Below are positions 28,046-36,713 of a DNA stretch of 64,000 nt, in pieces. Where the stretch lies: positions 1-64,000 of the forward strand of contig CAWDVK010000002.1 of the NCBI GenBank assembly GCA_963805715.1, written 5' to 3'. Under the pieces are notes generated by a model. It worked only from the letters and a program-made list of their open reading frames with translations, searched no databases and was not told the origin of the DNA. Each line of letters opens with the position of its first letter. Position 1 is the stretch's first letter. Source of the stretch: CAWDVK01 sp963805715. GTDB taxonomy: Bacteria; Actinomycetota; Actinomycetes; Streptosporangiales; Streptosporangiaceae. The position numbers were made by a program, and so were the translations under genes.

Positions 28046-28711
28046 TCACCAGCCGCGGGCCCGCCACTCCGGCAGGTGCGGGCGCTCCGCGCCGAGCGTG
28101 GTGTCCGCGCCATGGCCGGGATAGACCCAGGTGCCGTCCGGCAGCGGGCCGAAGACCCGTTCCTCCAGGTCGTCCATGAGCTGGCCGAATCGCCGCGGAT
28201 CCTGGCCGGTGTTGCCGGGGCCGCCGGGGAACAGCGAGTCGCCGGTAAACAGCTGCGGCCGGTCAGCCAGGTCGCCCCCCGCGTCATAGCAGAGCGCGAT
28301 GCTGCCGGGCGTGTGGCCGCGCAGGTGGATCACCGACAGCCGCGCGTCGCCCACCCCGATCGTGTCGCCGTGCCCGACGGTCCGGCTGACCGGGATGGGG
28401 AGCCCGCCGGCGTCGGCCGCATGCGCGACGGTCGCGGCGCCGGTGGCCTGCTGCACCTCCCGCAGCGCCGCCCAGTGATCGTGATGCTGGTGCGTCGTGA
28501 TGATGGTGGCCAGGGGCGCCCCGGCGATCAGGTCCAGCAGGGTGCGCGCGTCGTTCGCCGCGTCGATCAGGGCGAGCTCGCCGGTCCCGGTGTCGCGCAG
28601 CAGGTAGGCATTGTTGTCCATCGGGCCCACCGCCACCTTGGTGATCGTGAGGCCCGGCAGTTGCCTGGTCTGGGCGGGGCCGCCGACGCTGACGTCTCCG
28701 GTGTAGCTCAT
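28046..28711 (-). CDS. Glyoxalase-II-like MBL-fold hydrolase
   Basis: The 221-residue protein has TTHQHHDHWAALREV (HxHxDH), HLRGHTPGSIALCYD with the third His, FTGDSLFPGGPGNTGQDPRR with the bridging Asp, and WVYPGHGADTTLG with the final His. This is the hydroxyacylglutathione-hydrolase-like metal site. In actinomycetes, which use mycothiol, such proteins probably act on mycothiol thioesters or related compounds. Its neighbour at 28906, a mycothiol-dependent-enzyme family member, supports that. The same two genes flank uvrA in streptomycetes, in my recollection. Confidence 0.88.
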   Translation of the reverse strand: MSYTGDVSVGGPAQTRQLPGLTITKVAVGPMDNNAYLLRDTGTGELALIDAANDARTLLDLIAGAPLATIITTHQHHDHWAALREVQQATGAATVAHAADAGGLPIPVSRTVGHGDTIGVGDARLSVIHLRGHTPGSIALCYDAGGDLADRPQLFTGDSLFPGGPGNTGQDPRRFGQLMDDLEERVFGPLPDGTWVYPGHGADTTLGAERPHLPEWRARGW

Positions 28712-28784
28712 GCACTCCTCATCTCACTCTGGGGCTGGGCGGACCTGGCGCCGGGGCCCGGACTAGCAGCGGGGGTCTAGCCGT

Positions 28785-28868
28785 GGGGACTGCCGGCGGG
28801 GACTGGGCGCGGGGGACTGCCGGCGGGGGACTGCCGGCGGAGGACTGGGCGCGGGGGACTGGGCGCGG
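28785..28868. repeat. G-rich non-coding tandem repeat
   Basis: Alternating 'ggggactgccggcg' and 'gggggactgggcgc' units fill the gap between the glyoxalase-II-like gene and the mycothiol-dependent enzyme gene. Unit length varies (about 13-15 bp) and no frame is kept. Confidence 0.8.
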
Positions 28869-28905
28869 AACCGGCCTGGTGGCGATGACGGCGGCAAGAC
28901 ACCAG

Positions 28906-29670
28906 CTACCACGCCGGGATGGCTGGCAGCGGTGCAGCCGGGTCAGCAGCCAGGCTCGCGCCCTGGTTCCGGCCGGTCAGCCAGGCCAGGATCTCACAGC
29001 CGGGGCCGGTCACCGTGACCGCACCCGGCGGCTCGGGGTCCGGGATCAGGCTGGCCAGCCCGATCCGGTAGTCCAGCCCCGTGTCGCTGTCCCGCAGCAG
29101 CACCGTGGGGGTGTCGTCGCGGCCGGTCAGGTCGCCGACCACCACGGGCAGGCAGTCGGCCACGAAGGCGGGCGGCCAGTCCGCGGGGCCGTAGCCGGCC
29201 TCCAGGTCCACATGGTGGATCTCGGTCTCGGACAGCCGCCGCCACAGCGTGTACCAGGCAGGGTGCGTGCGCCTGCTGCCGCCGACGGTGACCTGCCAGT
29301 CCTGCGGCCGGAGCAGGCGGGCCTCGGCCGCGAACCTGGCGGCCGACTCGCGCACGTCCTCGAGCAGCACGGCGGCTGGCCGGCCAGAGCCCGCATCGAT
29401 CGCGTCGGCGCGGGCCTGCTGGCTCACGTACATCGGCGTCTCGGTCCGGGTGCGGGCCCACACCAGCAAGTTGCGCAGGCCGTCGGCGTTCCTCGCGAGG
29501 TGCGTGAGCACATGGCCGCGGCTCCAGCCGGGCAGCAGCGACGGGCGCCGGACATGCTCGTCGTCTAGTTCGGCAGCGGTGGCGAGCAACCGGTCGGTAG
29601 CACCGTCCACCCGGCCGAGCAGTTCGCCGGGATCGCTCGCGATGTGGTGGCTGACGGTGGGGTGGGTCAC
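28906..29670 (-). CDS. Maleylpyruvate-isomerase-family mycothiol-dependent enzyme
   Basis: GTG 29670 has GGAG five bases upstream. The 254-residue protein begins with a DinB-like four-helix bundle: ATDRLLATAAELDDEHVRRP, SLLPGWSRGHVLTHLARNAD (the first metal-binding His), then LSETEIHHVDLEAGYGPADW with the second His pair. This matches TIGR03083-type mycothiol-dependent maleylpyruvate isomerases. The C-terminal part (PPGAVTVTGPGCEILAWLTG) is the usual MDMPI C-terminal domain. The exact reaction is unknown. Confidence 0.88.
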   Translation of the reverse strand: MTHPTVSHHIASDPGELLGRVDGATDRLLATAAELDDEHVRRPSLLPGWSRGHVLTHLARNADGLRNLLVWARTRTETPMYVSQQARADAIDAGSGRPAAVLLEDVRESAARFAAEARLLRPQDWQVTVGGSRRTHPAWYTLWRRLSETEIHHVDLEAGYGPADWPPAFVADCLPVVVGDLTGRDDTPTVLLRDSDTGLDYRIGLASLIPDPEPPGAVTVTGPGCEILAWLTGRNQGASLAADPAAPLPAIPAW

Positions 29671-30120
29671 GTTGCTCCTATGGTTCGGGTCGGGGGCGGG
29701 CCTGGCCCCGATGGTCGGGTCAGCCGTCCGGGGGGCTGCCGGGCCGGGGCCGCCAGGCCGGGTTGCCAGGTGGCGGGCCAGGCAGGGGGCAGGCATGGCG
29801 CCGCCGTTGCCCGTGCGGCTGACTGGGACCATCTTGGCGGACCGCGGCACCCGCCCGGAAGCCGGCCACGACCCGCACGGCCGCCGGTCATCCGTGCCCA
29901 GTGCGAGCGGCTGCGCGCAGCGCCGGAATGAGCGGGCTCTCGGCCGCGTTATGCCGCCATGCCGCCGGGCGCTGCTGCCGGGATGATGGCCAGCCCCGTG
30001 ACCTGGGCGCGCATCCTCGCGGCAGAACGCGGGGCGTTCTGTCAGACCCCCCGGATACCATGACGTCGCGCTGTCCTGACTGCAACGTGCCCTCGACATA
30101 CCAGGAGAACTGAGCGCAAA
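29671..30120. other. Intergenic region before uvrA
   Basis: About 450 bp with no credible gene. It should hold divergent promoters for uvrA and the mycothiol-dependent enzyme gene. A candidate SOS (LexA) box was looked for and not found. Confidence 0.5.
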
Positions 30121-32976
30121 GTGGCTGATCGTCTTGTTGTGCGTGGTGCGCGCGAGCATAACCTGAAGGATGTCTCGCTGGATCTGCCGCGGGATGCGCT
30201 GGTGGTTTTTACGGGGCTGTCGGGGTCGGGGAAGTCGAGTCTGGCGTTTGACACGATTTTCGCGGAGGGGCAGCGGCGGTATGTGGAGTCGCTGTCGGCG
30301 TATGCGCGGCAGTTCCTGGGGCAGATGGATAAGCCGGATGTGGATTTTATTGACGGGCTGTCGCCGGCGGTGTCGATTGATCAGAAGGCGGCGGGGCGGA
30401 ATCCGCGGTCGACGGTGGGGACGATCACGGAGGTGTATGACTATCTGCGGCTGCTGTTCGCGCGGGCGGGGCGGCCGCATTGCCCGGTGTGCGGGCGGGT
30501 GATCGCGCGGCAGAGTCCGCAGCAGATCGTGGACCGGGTGCTGGAGCTGGGGGAGGGGACGCGGTTTCAGGTGCTGGCGCCGGTGATCCGGGGGCGGAAG
30601 GGGGAGTACGGGGAGCTGCTGCGGGAGCTGCAGGTGAAGGGGTTCTCGCGGGCGCGGGTGGACGGGGTGGTGGTGCGGCTGGATGGTGCGCAGGGCGGGG
30701 GGGTGCCGGCGCTGCGCAAGTACGAGAAGCATGACATTGAGGTGGTGGTGGACCGGCTGGCGGTGGCGGAGTCGGCGCGGCGGCGGCTGACGGACTCGGT
30801 GGAGACGGCGCTGGGCCTGTCGGGCGGGGTGGTGGTGCTGGAGCTGGTGGATCTGCCGGAGGGGGATCCGGGCCGGGAGCGGATGTTCTCGGAGCATCTG
30901 GCGTGCCTGTATGACGATCTGTCGTTCGATGAGCTGGAGCCCCGGTCGTTCTCGTTCAACTCGCCGTGGGGAGCGTGCCCGGACTGCACCGGGCTGGGCA
31001 CGAAGATGGAGGTCGATCCCGAGCTGGTGGTCGCCGACCCGTCCCGGACGCTGGCCGGCGGCGCGATCGCGGCCTGGGCCGGCGGCCATGTCAGCGATTA
31101 CTTCACCCGGCTGATCGAGGCCCTCGGCAGCGCCCTGGGCTTCAGCATCGACACCCCGTGGTCCCGGCTCCCGGCCGCCGCGCAGCACGCCCTGCTGCAC
31201 GGGCATGACCAGCAGGTCCACGTCCGGTACAAGAACCGGTACGGGCGCGAGCGCTCGTACTACACCAGCTTCGAGGGCGCTATCCCTTACATCGAGCGGC
31301 GGCACGCCGAGGCGGAGAGCGACTCGAGCCGGGAGCGCTTTGCCGGGTTCATGCGCGAGGTGCCCTGCCCGGCGTGCCACGGCGCGCGCCTGAAGCCCGT
31401 TTCGCTGGCGGTCACGGTGGACGGCCGGTCCATCAGCGACTACTGCGCGCTGCCGATCGGCGAGCTGGCCAAGCTGCTGCTCTCGCTGGAGCTGTCCGAC
31501 CGGGACTGGCAGATTGCCGGCCGGATCCTCAAGGAGGTCAACGCGCGGCTGGGGTTCCTGCTCGACGTCGGCCTGGATTACCTGTCGCTGGATCGGCCGG
31601 CGGCGACGCTGGCCGGGGGTGAGGCGCAGCGGATCCGGCTGGCGACGCAGATCGGGTCGGGCCTGGTGGGGGTGCTGTACGTGCTGGATGAGCCGTCGAT
31701 CGGGCTGCATCAGCGGGACAATCACCGGCTGCTGGAGACGCTGCTGCGGCTGCGGGACCTGGGCAACACGCTGATCGTGGTGGAGCATGACGAGGACACG
31801 ATCCGCGCCGCCGACTGGGTGGTGGATATCGGGCCGGGGGCGGGGGAGCATGGCGGGCGGATCGTGGTGTCCGGGCCGGTGCGGGAGCTGCTGGCCAGCC
31901 AGGAGTCGCTGACCGGGGCGTACCTGACCGGGCGGGAGTCGATCCCGGTGCCGGCCCGGCGGCGCCGGCGGTCTCGCGGCCGGGAGGTGGTGGTGAAGGG
32001 GGCGGCGGAGCACAACCTGCGGGACGTGGATGCGGCGTTCCCGCTGGGCTGCTTCATCGCGGTGACGGGGGTGTCGGGGTCGGGGAAGTCGACGCTGGTC
32101 AATGACATCCTGTACGCGGCGCTGGCGCGGGAGCTGAATGGCGCGCGGATCGTGCCCGGTAAGCACACCCGGGTGAGCGGGATGCAGCACCTGGACAAGG
32201 TGGTGCACGTGGACCAGGGGCCGATCGGCCGCACCCCGCGGTCGAACCCGGCCACCTACACCGGGGTATTCGACCACGTCCGGAAGCTGTTCGCGCAGAC
32301 CACCGAGGCCAGGGTCCGCGGCTACCTGCCGGGCCGGTTCTCCTTCAACGTCCGGGGCGGCCGGTGCGAGGCCTGCGCCGGCGACGGCACCATCAAGATC
32401 GAGATGCAGTTCCTGCCGGATGTGTACGTGCCCTGCGAGGTCTGCCACGGCGCCCGGTACAACACCGACACCCTGCAGGTCCGCTACAAGGGCAAGACAA
32501 TCGCCGACGTGCTCGCCATGCCCATCGAGGAAGCCGCCGGGTTCTTCCGGCCCATCCCCGCCATCCACCGGCACCTGCAGACCCTGGTCAACGTCGGCCT
32601 GGGCTACGTCCGCCTCGGCCAGAGCGCCCCCACCCTGTCCGGCGGCGAGGCCCAGCGGGTCAAGCTCGCCGCCGAGCTGCAGCGCCGCTCCGCCGGCCGC
32701 ACCATCTACGTCCTCGACGAGCCCACCACCGGCCTGCACTTCGACGACATCCGCAAGCTCCTCGGCGTCCTGAACCGCCTCACCGACGCCGGCAACACCG
32801 TCATCGTCATCGAGCACAACCTCAACGTCATCAAGACCGCCGACTGGGTCATCGACCTCGGCCCCGACGGCGGCTCCCGCGGCGGCACCATCATCGCCAC
32901 CGGCACCCCCGAGCAAATCGCCGCCACCGACGACAGCTACACCGGCCAGTACCTCAAGAAACTGCTCGGCGTCTGA
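30121..32976 (+). CDS. uvrA: Excinuclease ABC subunit A
   Basis: The 951-residue UvrA is complete. It has first Walker A GLSGSGKSSLAFDTIFAEGQ, the FLGQMDKPDVDFIDGLSPAV region, zinc-site Cys pairs (CPDC, CPAC, CEAC, CEVC), signatures LAGGEAQRIRLA and LSGGEAQRVKLA, Walker B VLDEPSIGLHQRD and VLDEPTTGLHFDD, and second Walker A GVSGSGKSTLVNDILYAALA. It recognises DNA lesions in nucleotide excision repair. GTG 30121 has AGGAGA 13 bp upstream, a rather long spacing. Codon choice changes in blocks along the gene: G-ending at 30121-30950 and 31560-32230, and C-ending elsewhere. The stop lies 22 bp from the convergent NuoF-like gene. Confidence 0.98.
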   Translation: MADRLVVRGAREHNLKDVSLDLPRDALVVFTGLSGSGKSSLAFDTIFAEGQRRYVESLSAYARQFLGQMDKPDVDFIDGLSPAVSIDQKAAGRNPRSTVGTITEVYDYLRLLFARAGRPHCPVCGRVIARQSPQQIVDRVLELGEGTRFQVLAPVIRGRKGEYGELLRELQVKGFSRARVDGVVVRLDGAQGGGVPALRKYEKHDIEVVVDRLAVAESARRRLTDSVETALGLSGGVVVLELVDLPEGDPGRERMFSEHLACLYDDLSFDELEPRSFSFNSPWGACPDCTGLGTKMEVDPELVVADPSRTLAGGAIAAWAGGHVSDYFTRLIEALGSALGFSIDTPWSRLPAAAQHALLHGHDQQVHVRYKNRYGRERSYYTSFEGAIPYIERRHAEAESDSSRERFAGFMREVPCPACHGARLKPVSLAVTVDGRSISDYCALPIGELAKLLLSLELSDRDWQIAGRILKEVNARLGFLLDVGLDYLSLDRPAATLAGGEAQRIRLATQIGSGLVGVLYVLDEPSIGLHQRDNHRLLETLLRLRDLGNTLIVVEHDEDTIRAADWVVDIGPGAGEHGGRIVVSGPVRELLASQESLTGAYLTGRESIPVPARRRRRSRGREVVVKGAAEHNLRDVDAAFPLGCFIAVTGVSGSGKSTLVNDILYAALARELNGARIVPGKHTRVSGMQHLDKVVHVDQGPIGRTPRSNPATYTGVFDHVRKLFAQTTEARVRGYLPGRFSFNVRGGRCEACAGDGTIKIEMQFLPDVYVPCEVCHGARYNTDTLQVRYKGKTIADVLAMPIEEAAGFFRPIPAIHRHLQTLVNVGLGYVRLGQSAPTLSGGEAQRVKLAAELQRRSAGRTIYVLDEPTTGLHFDDIRKLLGVLNRLTDAGNTVIVIEHNLNVIKTADWVIDLGPDGGSRGGTIIATGTPEQIAATDDSYTGQYLKKLLGV

Positions 32977-32998
32977 CCGCCGTCAGGTCCAGGGCCAG

Positions 32999-34628
32999 TC
33001 AGCTGGTCTCGCCGGAGAACTCGCGGCTGCCGCTGATCTCGGCGATCCACGACTCCGTGACGATCAGGTCCTCCGTGCTGTGGCCGCGCTTTCCGCCGGG
33101 CTGCCCGCTGCCCGAGCCCAGGGCCGCCGGGCCGGCCGCCGCAGCGGTAGCGGCCGGCAGTGGCGGCGGCCGGACGAGCCGCAGCGCCAGCGACGGGCAC
33201 TTCGCGACGGCCTGATCGGCCGCGCCCGCGAGCCAGGGCGGCACGGGCATGTCGAGGAACTCCGGGTAGCCGCTGCGGTCGAGCTGGATGAGCTTCTGGA
33301 ACCAGGTGCGCGCAGAGCCCGTGCCCCTGGCAGCGCGTCCAGTCCACGGCGAGGTGCGCGTCGCTCTCCTCCCGGGTCAGCGGGAGGATGCCGCGGACGG
33401 GACGCCCGCAGGCACCGCGGAACAGGTGCGCCGCCAGGTCGTCGGTGAACACGTCGAGTGCCGAGACGACAAACCTGAAAGCGCCGTCCGGGTGGGCGCA
33501 GGCGCCCCGGCCGCGGACGGCGGCGGCCGCGCGGCGGGCCGTGTCGAGCGCATCCACCCCGCCCGAGCCATTGGCGAGAGCCGCCAGCGCGCGGGCGATG
33601 GCCGGCAAGCCGAGCATGCACGGCCCGCACTGGCCCGAGGACTCCTTGGCCAGGTAGCCGGCGACCCGTGCTACCTCGCCCAGCGCGCAGGTCCGCTGGC
33701 CGAGCGGCAGCACGATGCCGGCGCCCAGGGTGCCGCCGGCCGCGATCAGGCCGGCCCGGCTGACCGGGACGTCATAGGCCGCCTGGCTGCCCAGCCACAT
33801 GCCGTGGTAGCCGCCCATCAGGACGCCTTCGGCTGGCTCGGCCCCGCAGAGGTCGAGTACCTCGCCCAGCGGCACGCCGGTCGGGACCTCGACCACCGCT
33901 GGCCGGCTGACCGACCCCCCGACCGTGAGCAGCACGGTTCCGGGCTCGTCTGCCGCCCCGGCCGAGGCATATCCAGCCGGCCCGGACAGCGCCAGCACGG
34001 CCAGCTGCGCGAACGTCTCCGCATTGGAGAGCAGGGTGGGAAGGCCGTCCACCCCGCGATCGCTGGCCCTGGTCTTGCGGCCGGGGGGGAGGGCTGCCTT
34101 GCCGTTGATCGCGTTCACCAGGGCGCCGCCCTCGCCGGACACGAACCGGTCCGGCACGGACACCACGATGACCAGGCGCCGGCTCTCCGGGTCAGCGTTG
34201 ACCGCCTCGGAAAGCGAGCGGACATGCGGGCCGTCGCCCGCCACCGCGACCACCACCTGCTTGGCGCGCAGCGCCCTTGCGACCAGCTGAGCTCCGGCGA
34301 GCACCAGGTACGGCGACCTCAGCAGCAGCATCTTGTCCTTGGCGCTGCCCGGCTCACCCTCGGTGGCGTTGACGACGACCATCGTGCGGCACTTGCGCGC
34401 GTGCGCGGTCCGCGCGACGGCCTGGAGCTTGCGGGCGACCGGGAACGCGGCGCCGCCCCGGCCGCGCAGGTCGACCTGGTCAGCCAGCTTGATCAGCTCG
34501 GTGATGGTCAGGGTCGGCGTGGGACCGAAGATCGCCTGATGTCCGGCCAGGTCGATGCGCTGCAGCCGGTCCAGGCCGGCGGTCAGGCGTGCCTGGCCGA
34601 TCCGCAGGATTTGCGGCACAGCGGTCAT
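32999..34628 (-). CDS. NuoF-like SLBB flavoprotein with C-terminal ferredoxin, frameshifted
   Basis: ATG 34628 overlaps the upstream stop (ATGA). Domains in order: an FMN-binding region with RGRGGAAFPVARKLQAVA and VVNATEGEPGSAKDK, SVPDRFVSGEGGALVNAING, an SLBB region, and a Fe-S helical domain with ESSGQCGPCMLGLPAIARAL and GACAHPDGAF (the first usual Cys is Ser). The C-terminus is a small ferredoxin, VDWTRCQGHGLCAHLVPE, which needs a one-base frameshift at about 33290-33298 to continue as LIQLDRSGYPEFLDMPVPPW and AVAKCPSLAL. It probably passes electrons from NAD(P)H or reduced ferredoxin to the membrane cytochrome-like partner encoded just upstream. Confidence 0.82.
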
Positions 34629-35620
34629 GTCCGGTCCTGAGCCGGGAATGTGGGCAGGCCTGGGCCGTAGCCGCGGCTGCCGGGGAACGTGGAGAGGCCG
34701 GACAGGTAGTCGGCGATGTCCTGGTCGTCCTGGCCGCGCCGGGGCTGGGTCCACGGCGGTTGTTCCGGCGCCGCCGTGAGCGCTCGCGGGGCCGGCCGCT
34801 GCGGCGAGGCGGGGCCGAGTGAGCCCGTCCATGCGGGTGCGGCCTGGACGCCGAACTGGCCGCTGGCCATCGCCGCCGCGTGCATCGAGTTCGGGGCGGG
34901 TCCGGGCAGCGGCGGGGCGGTCATGTGCCGTCCGCGGATCGTCGCGACGTACCGGATGGTCAGCGCCAGCGCGACCAGCGCGAGGCAGCCGCCGTAGCTC
35001 CAGTCCACGTAGGGCTTGGCCGTCCGCCCGGCTTGCAGCCCGTGCACGATCGACATCGGCCAGAGGACGTAAGCCGTTGCGTGCAGGCCGCGCCAGACCC
35101 AGGAGGGACGGGTGGCGAACCGGCGGCGCAGCAGCCCGGTGACGATGATGACCACGAAAAGGTCGGAGGCAAGCGTGCCCAGGCCCATGTAGAGCATCCT
35201 GCGATGGGCCACGAACGGCACGAACGCGTCGATGAGCTGCGTCCGCTGCGCGATTATCTCGAGCGTTATGTGGTTGGCCAGCGCGGCCAGCGCGACTAGT
35301 GACAAAGCATGATGGACGGCTTGCGTGACAACCCGGTGCCCCGGTGACATGACAAGGCGGTCGGTTGCCAGCAGGCCCGCGCCGACCGCGGCCGTCAGCG
35401 CGATAAGCGCGAAGACGCCGGAGTAAAAAAGCAGGAACTTCTGCATCGCCGCGGCAATGGACTTTGCATGGCCAGTGCCGGCATCGCTGAAAAGCGGCAG
35501 CACGGCGGAGGACAGGAGAATGAGCGCCAGCACCATGGCAACGGAAGCGGCACGGGAACGCCGTGCCGGGCTCACGTGTCCGACCGGGCTCACGTACCGC
35601 TGACCGCGCCTGGCTGACAT
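34625..35620 (-). CDS. Ferric-reductase-like transmembrane cytochrome b protein
   Basis: ATG 35620 is preceded directly by GGAGAAAAGG. The protein has an N-terminal helix (VAMVLALILLSSAVLPLFSD) and further helices (LLFYSGVFALIALTAAVGAG, AVHHALSLVALAALANHITL, LYMGLGTLASDLFVVIIVTG, ATAYVLWPMSIVHGLQAGRT). The paired His residues in AVHHALSL/NHITL and LHATAYVLW/IVHGLQ are suitable heme-b ligands as in ferric reductase-like domains. The Pro-rich C-terminal tail is cytoplasmic. It overlaps the NuoF-like gene by 4 bp, so the two form an operon: flavoprotein in the cytosol, cytochrome in the membrane. Confidence 0.85.
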   Translation of the reverse strand: MSARRGQRYVSPVGHVSPARRSRAASVAMVLALILLSSAVLPLFSDAGTGHAKSIAAAMQKFLLFYSGVFALIALTAAVGAGLLATDRLVMSPGHRVVTQAVHHALSLVALAALANHITLEIIAQRTQLIDAFVPFVAHRRMLYMGLGTLASDLFVVIIVTGLLRRRFATRPSWVWRGLHATAYVLWPMSIVHGLQAGRTAKPYVDWSYGGCLALVALALTIRYVATIRGRHMTAPPLPGPAPNSMHAAAMASGQFGVQAAPAWTGSLGPASPQRPAPRALTAAPEQPPWTQPRRGQDDQDIADYLSGLSTFPGSRGYGPGLPTFPAQDRT

Positions 35621-35657
35621 CCTTTTCTCCAGTGAAACCATTCTCCCCACACAGACA

Positions 35658-35673
35658 TCAGCCAGCTGGCTGA
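35658..35673. promoter_or_regulatory. 16-bp perfect palindrome upstream of the cytochrome gene
   Basis: TCAGCCAGCTGGCTGA reads the same on both strands. It lies 38 bp upstream of ATG 35620, a likely operator position. The half 'tggctgacat' recurs at 35611-35620, across the start codon itself. No regulator is assigned. Confidence 0.45.
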
Positions 35674-36451
35674 CATCTCGTCGCGCGCAGGCAGCGTAGC
35701 CGCCGCCGGGCCGCGCCCATCTCTAACTGGTAACGGCGGTGATCTCGGCCCGGTAACAATTGATGCTAGCGCGATCGATTCCTGGCTGCGGGCGAAACGC
35801 CGGATAATCGGCTTAGGCCACTGTTTGCCCACGTCAGCGGCCCGTCCGGGGACGACCTGGGTTACCCCGGCGCGGGTGCCTTGAGTGGCTCGATGACCGC
35901 CCGCCCGGAGCGGCTGCGATGCCCCCGGCCGGGCTGCCACGGCGCGCCCTCGCGCCGTGGCATGGCGCTGGCCGGACGCCGCCCACGGGCGCTGGCGGGC
36001 CGCCGCCCACGGGCGCTGGCCGGGCCCGCAGCGGCCGCGGCGGCTGGCTGCGCCCGCCCGTTGCCCGGCCCTGAGCTGGCAATAGTGCGGATTCCTGGCG
36101 GGAAGGGCGGCGAACAACGGGCCGCCGGGGCGTGCCCATGGCGGGACGAGCGATGACCGCCCGGCCGGGCCGGCCCGCCCGGAGGATGGGGTGCCGCAGT
36201 GCCAGCGGCGGCCAGTCAGATCGCGGTCGCGGCGAGATCGGGAAGCTTCCCCGGCCCGGCCGCCCCGCCAGGGCCGGGGAAGCCTGCCTGCCCCCACCGC
36301 ATGCCTGCGCGGGCCGCCGCCCTGGCCCCGCCGCGAAGCGGCCTCGCGCGGCCTAAAAGGCCGAGGTCGAGGACTCAGGCCAACTTATTACCGAAGTATG
36401 ACCGGTGCCCGCTCCGGCTTTGCGCGTCACTCCCGGTCTGCTAGAGAAGTC
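35674..36451. other. Long divergent intergenic region
   Basis: About 780 bp between the cytochrome-like gene and the small ORF. It contains two direct copies of 'cgccgcccacgggcgctgg' (about 35978-36020) and other GC-rich hairpins. No ORF here resembles a protein family. Confidence 0.55.
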
Positions 36452-36592
36452 ATGTCGGCGCGCCCGGTTCTCCTGGCCGGGCCGCTGGCCGCGCAAATGA
36501 TCAGGCGCTCGCGGATGGGCTTTCATGACGTCCAGGGATGGCCTTCTTACTGGCCATACTACGGTCCGCATAACTGCGCTGGCTGGCAGTAA
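36452..36592 (+). CDS. Possible 46-residue aromatic-rich small protein
   Basis: ATG 36452 opens 46 codons beginning MSARPVLLAGPLAAQMIRRS. The ORF ends in a striking stretch GWPSYWPYYGPHNCAGWQ with three Trp, three Tyr, three Pro and a single Cys. A weak 'agagaag' precedes the start. It lies upstream of the secreted protein gene in the same direction. No family is recognised. It could be a chance ORF, but its third-position composition and aromatic C-terminus are unusual for this DNA. Confidence 0.3.
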   Translation: MSARPVLLAGPLAAQMIRRSRMGFHDVQGWPSYWPYYGPHNCAGWQ

Positions 36593-36623
36593 TGCACTGA
36601 GAATGAACCGGGCAAAACGGAAA

Positions 36624-36643
36624 AATCGACGATTATATCGATT
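36624..36643. promoter_or_regulatory. AT-rich inverted repeat upstream of the secreted protein gene
   Basis: AATCGA (36624-36629) and TCGATT (36638-36643) form a perfect 6-bp inverted repeat with an 8-bp spacer, in a local AT-rich island 70 bp before ATG 36714. This fits an operator overlapping a promoter. The regulator is unknown. Confidence 0.4.
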
Positions 36644-36713
36644 CGGTATCACTGGCAGATATCCGGGTCTACCCTGACCCACTGGGAGCGTTCCCCGAAA
36701 GAGAGCTGCTGTT

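Noticed and set aside
28906..32916. Stop-free minus-strand ORF of more than 1300 codons
   Set aside because: It is antisense to uvrA and results from C-ending codons there. Only the 3' part (28906-29670) is a real gene, with its own GTG and ribosome-binding site.
36452..36592. Lasso or lanthipeptide precursor
   Set aside because: No cyclase, protease or dehydratase gene nearby, and no suitable Asp/Glu position for a lasso ring.
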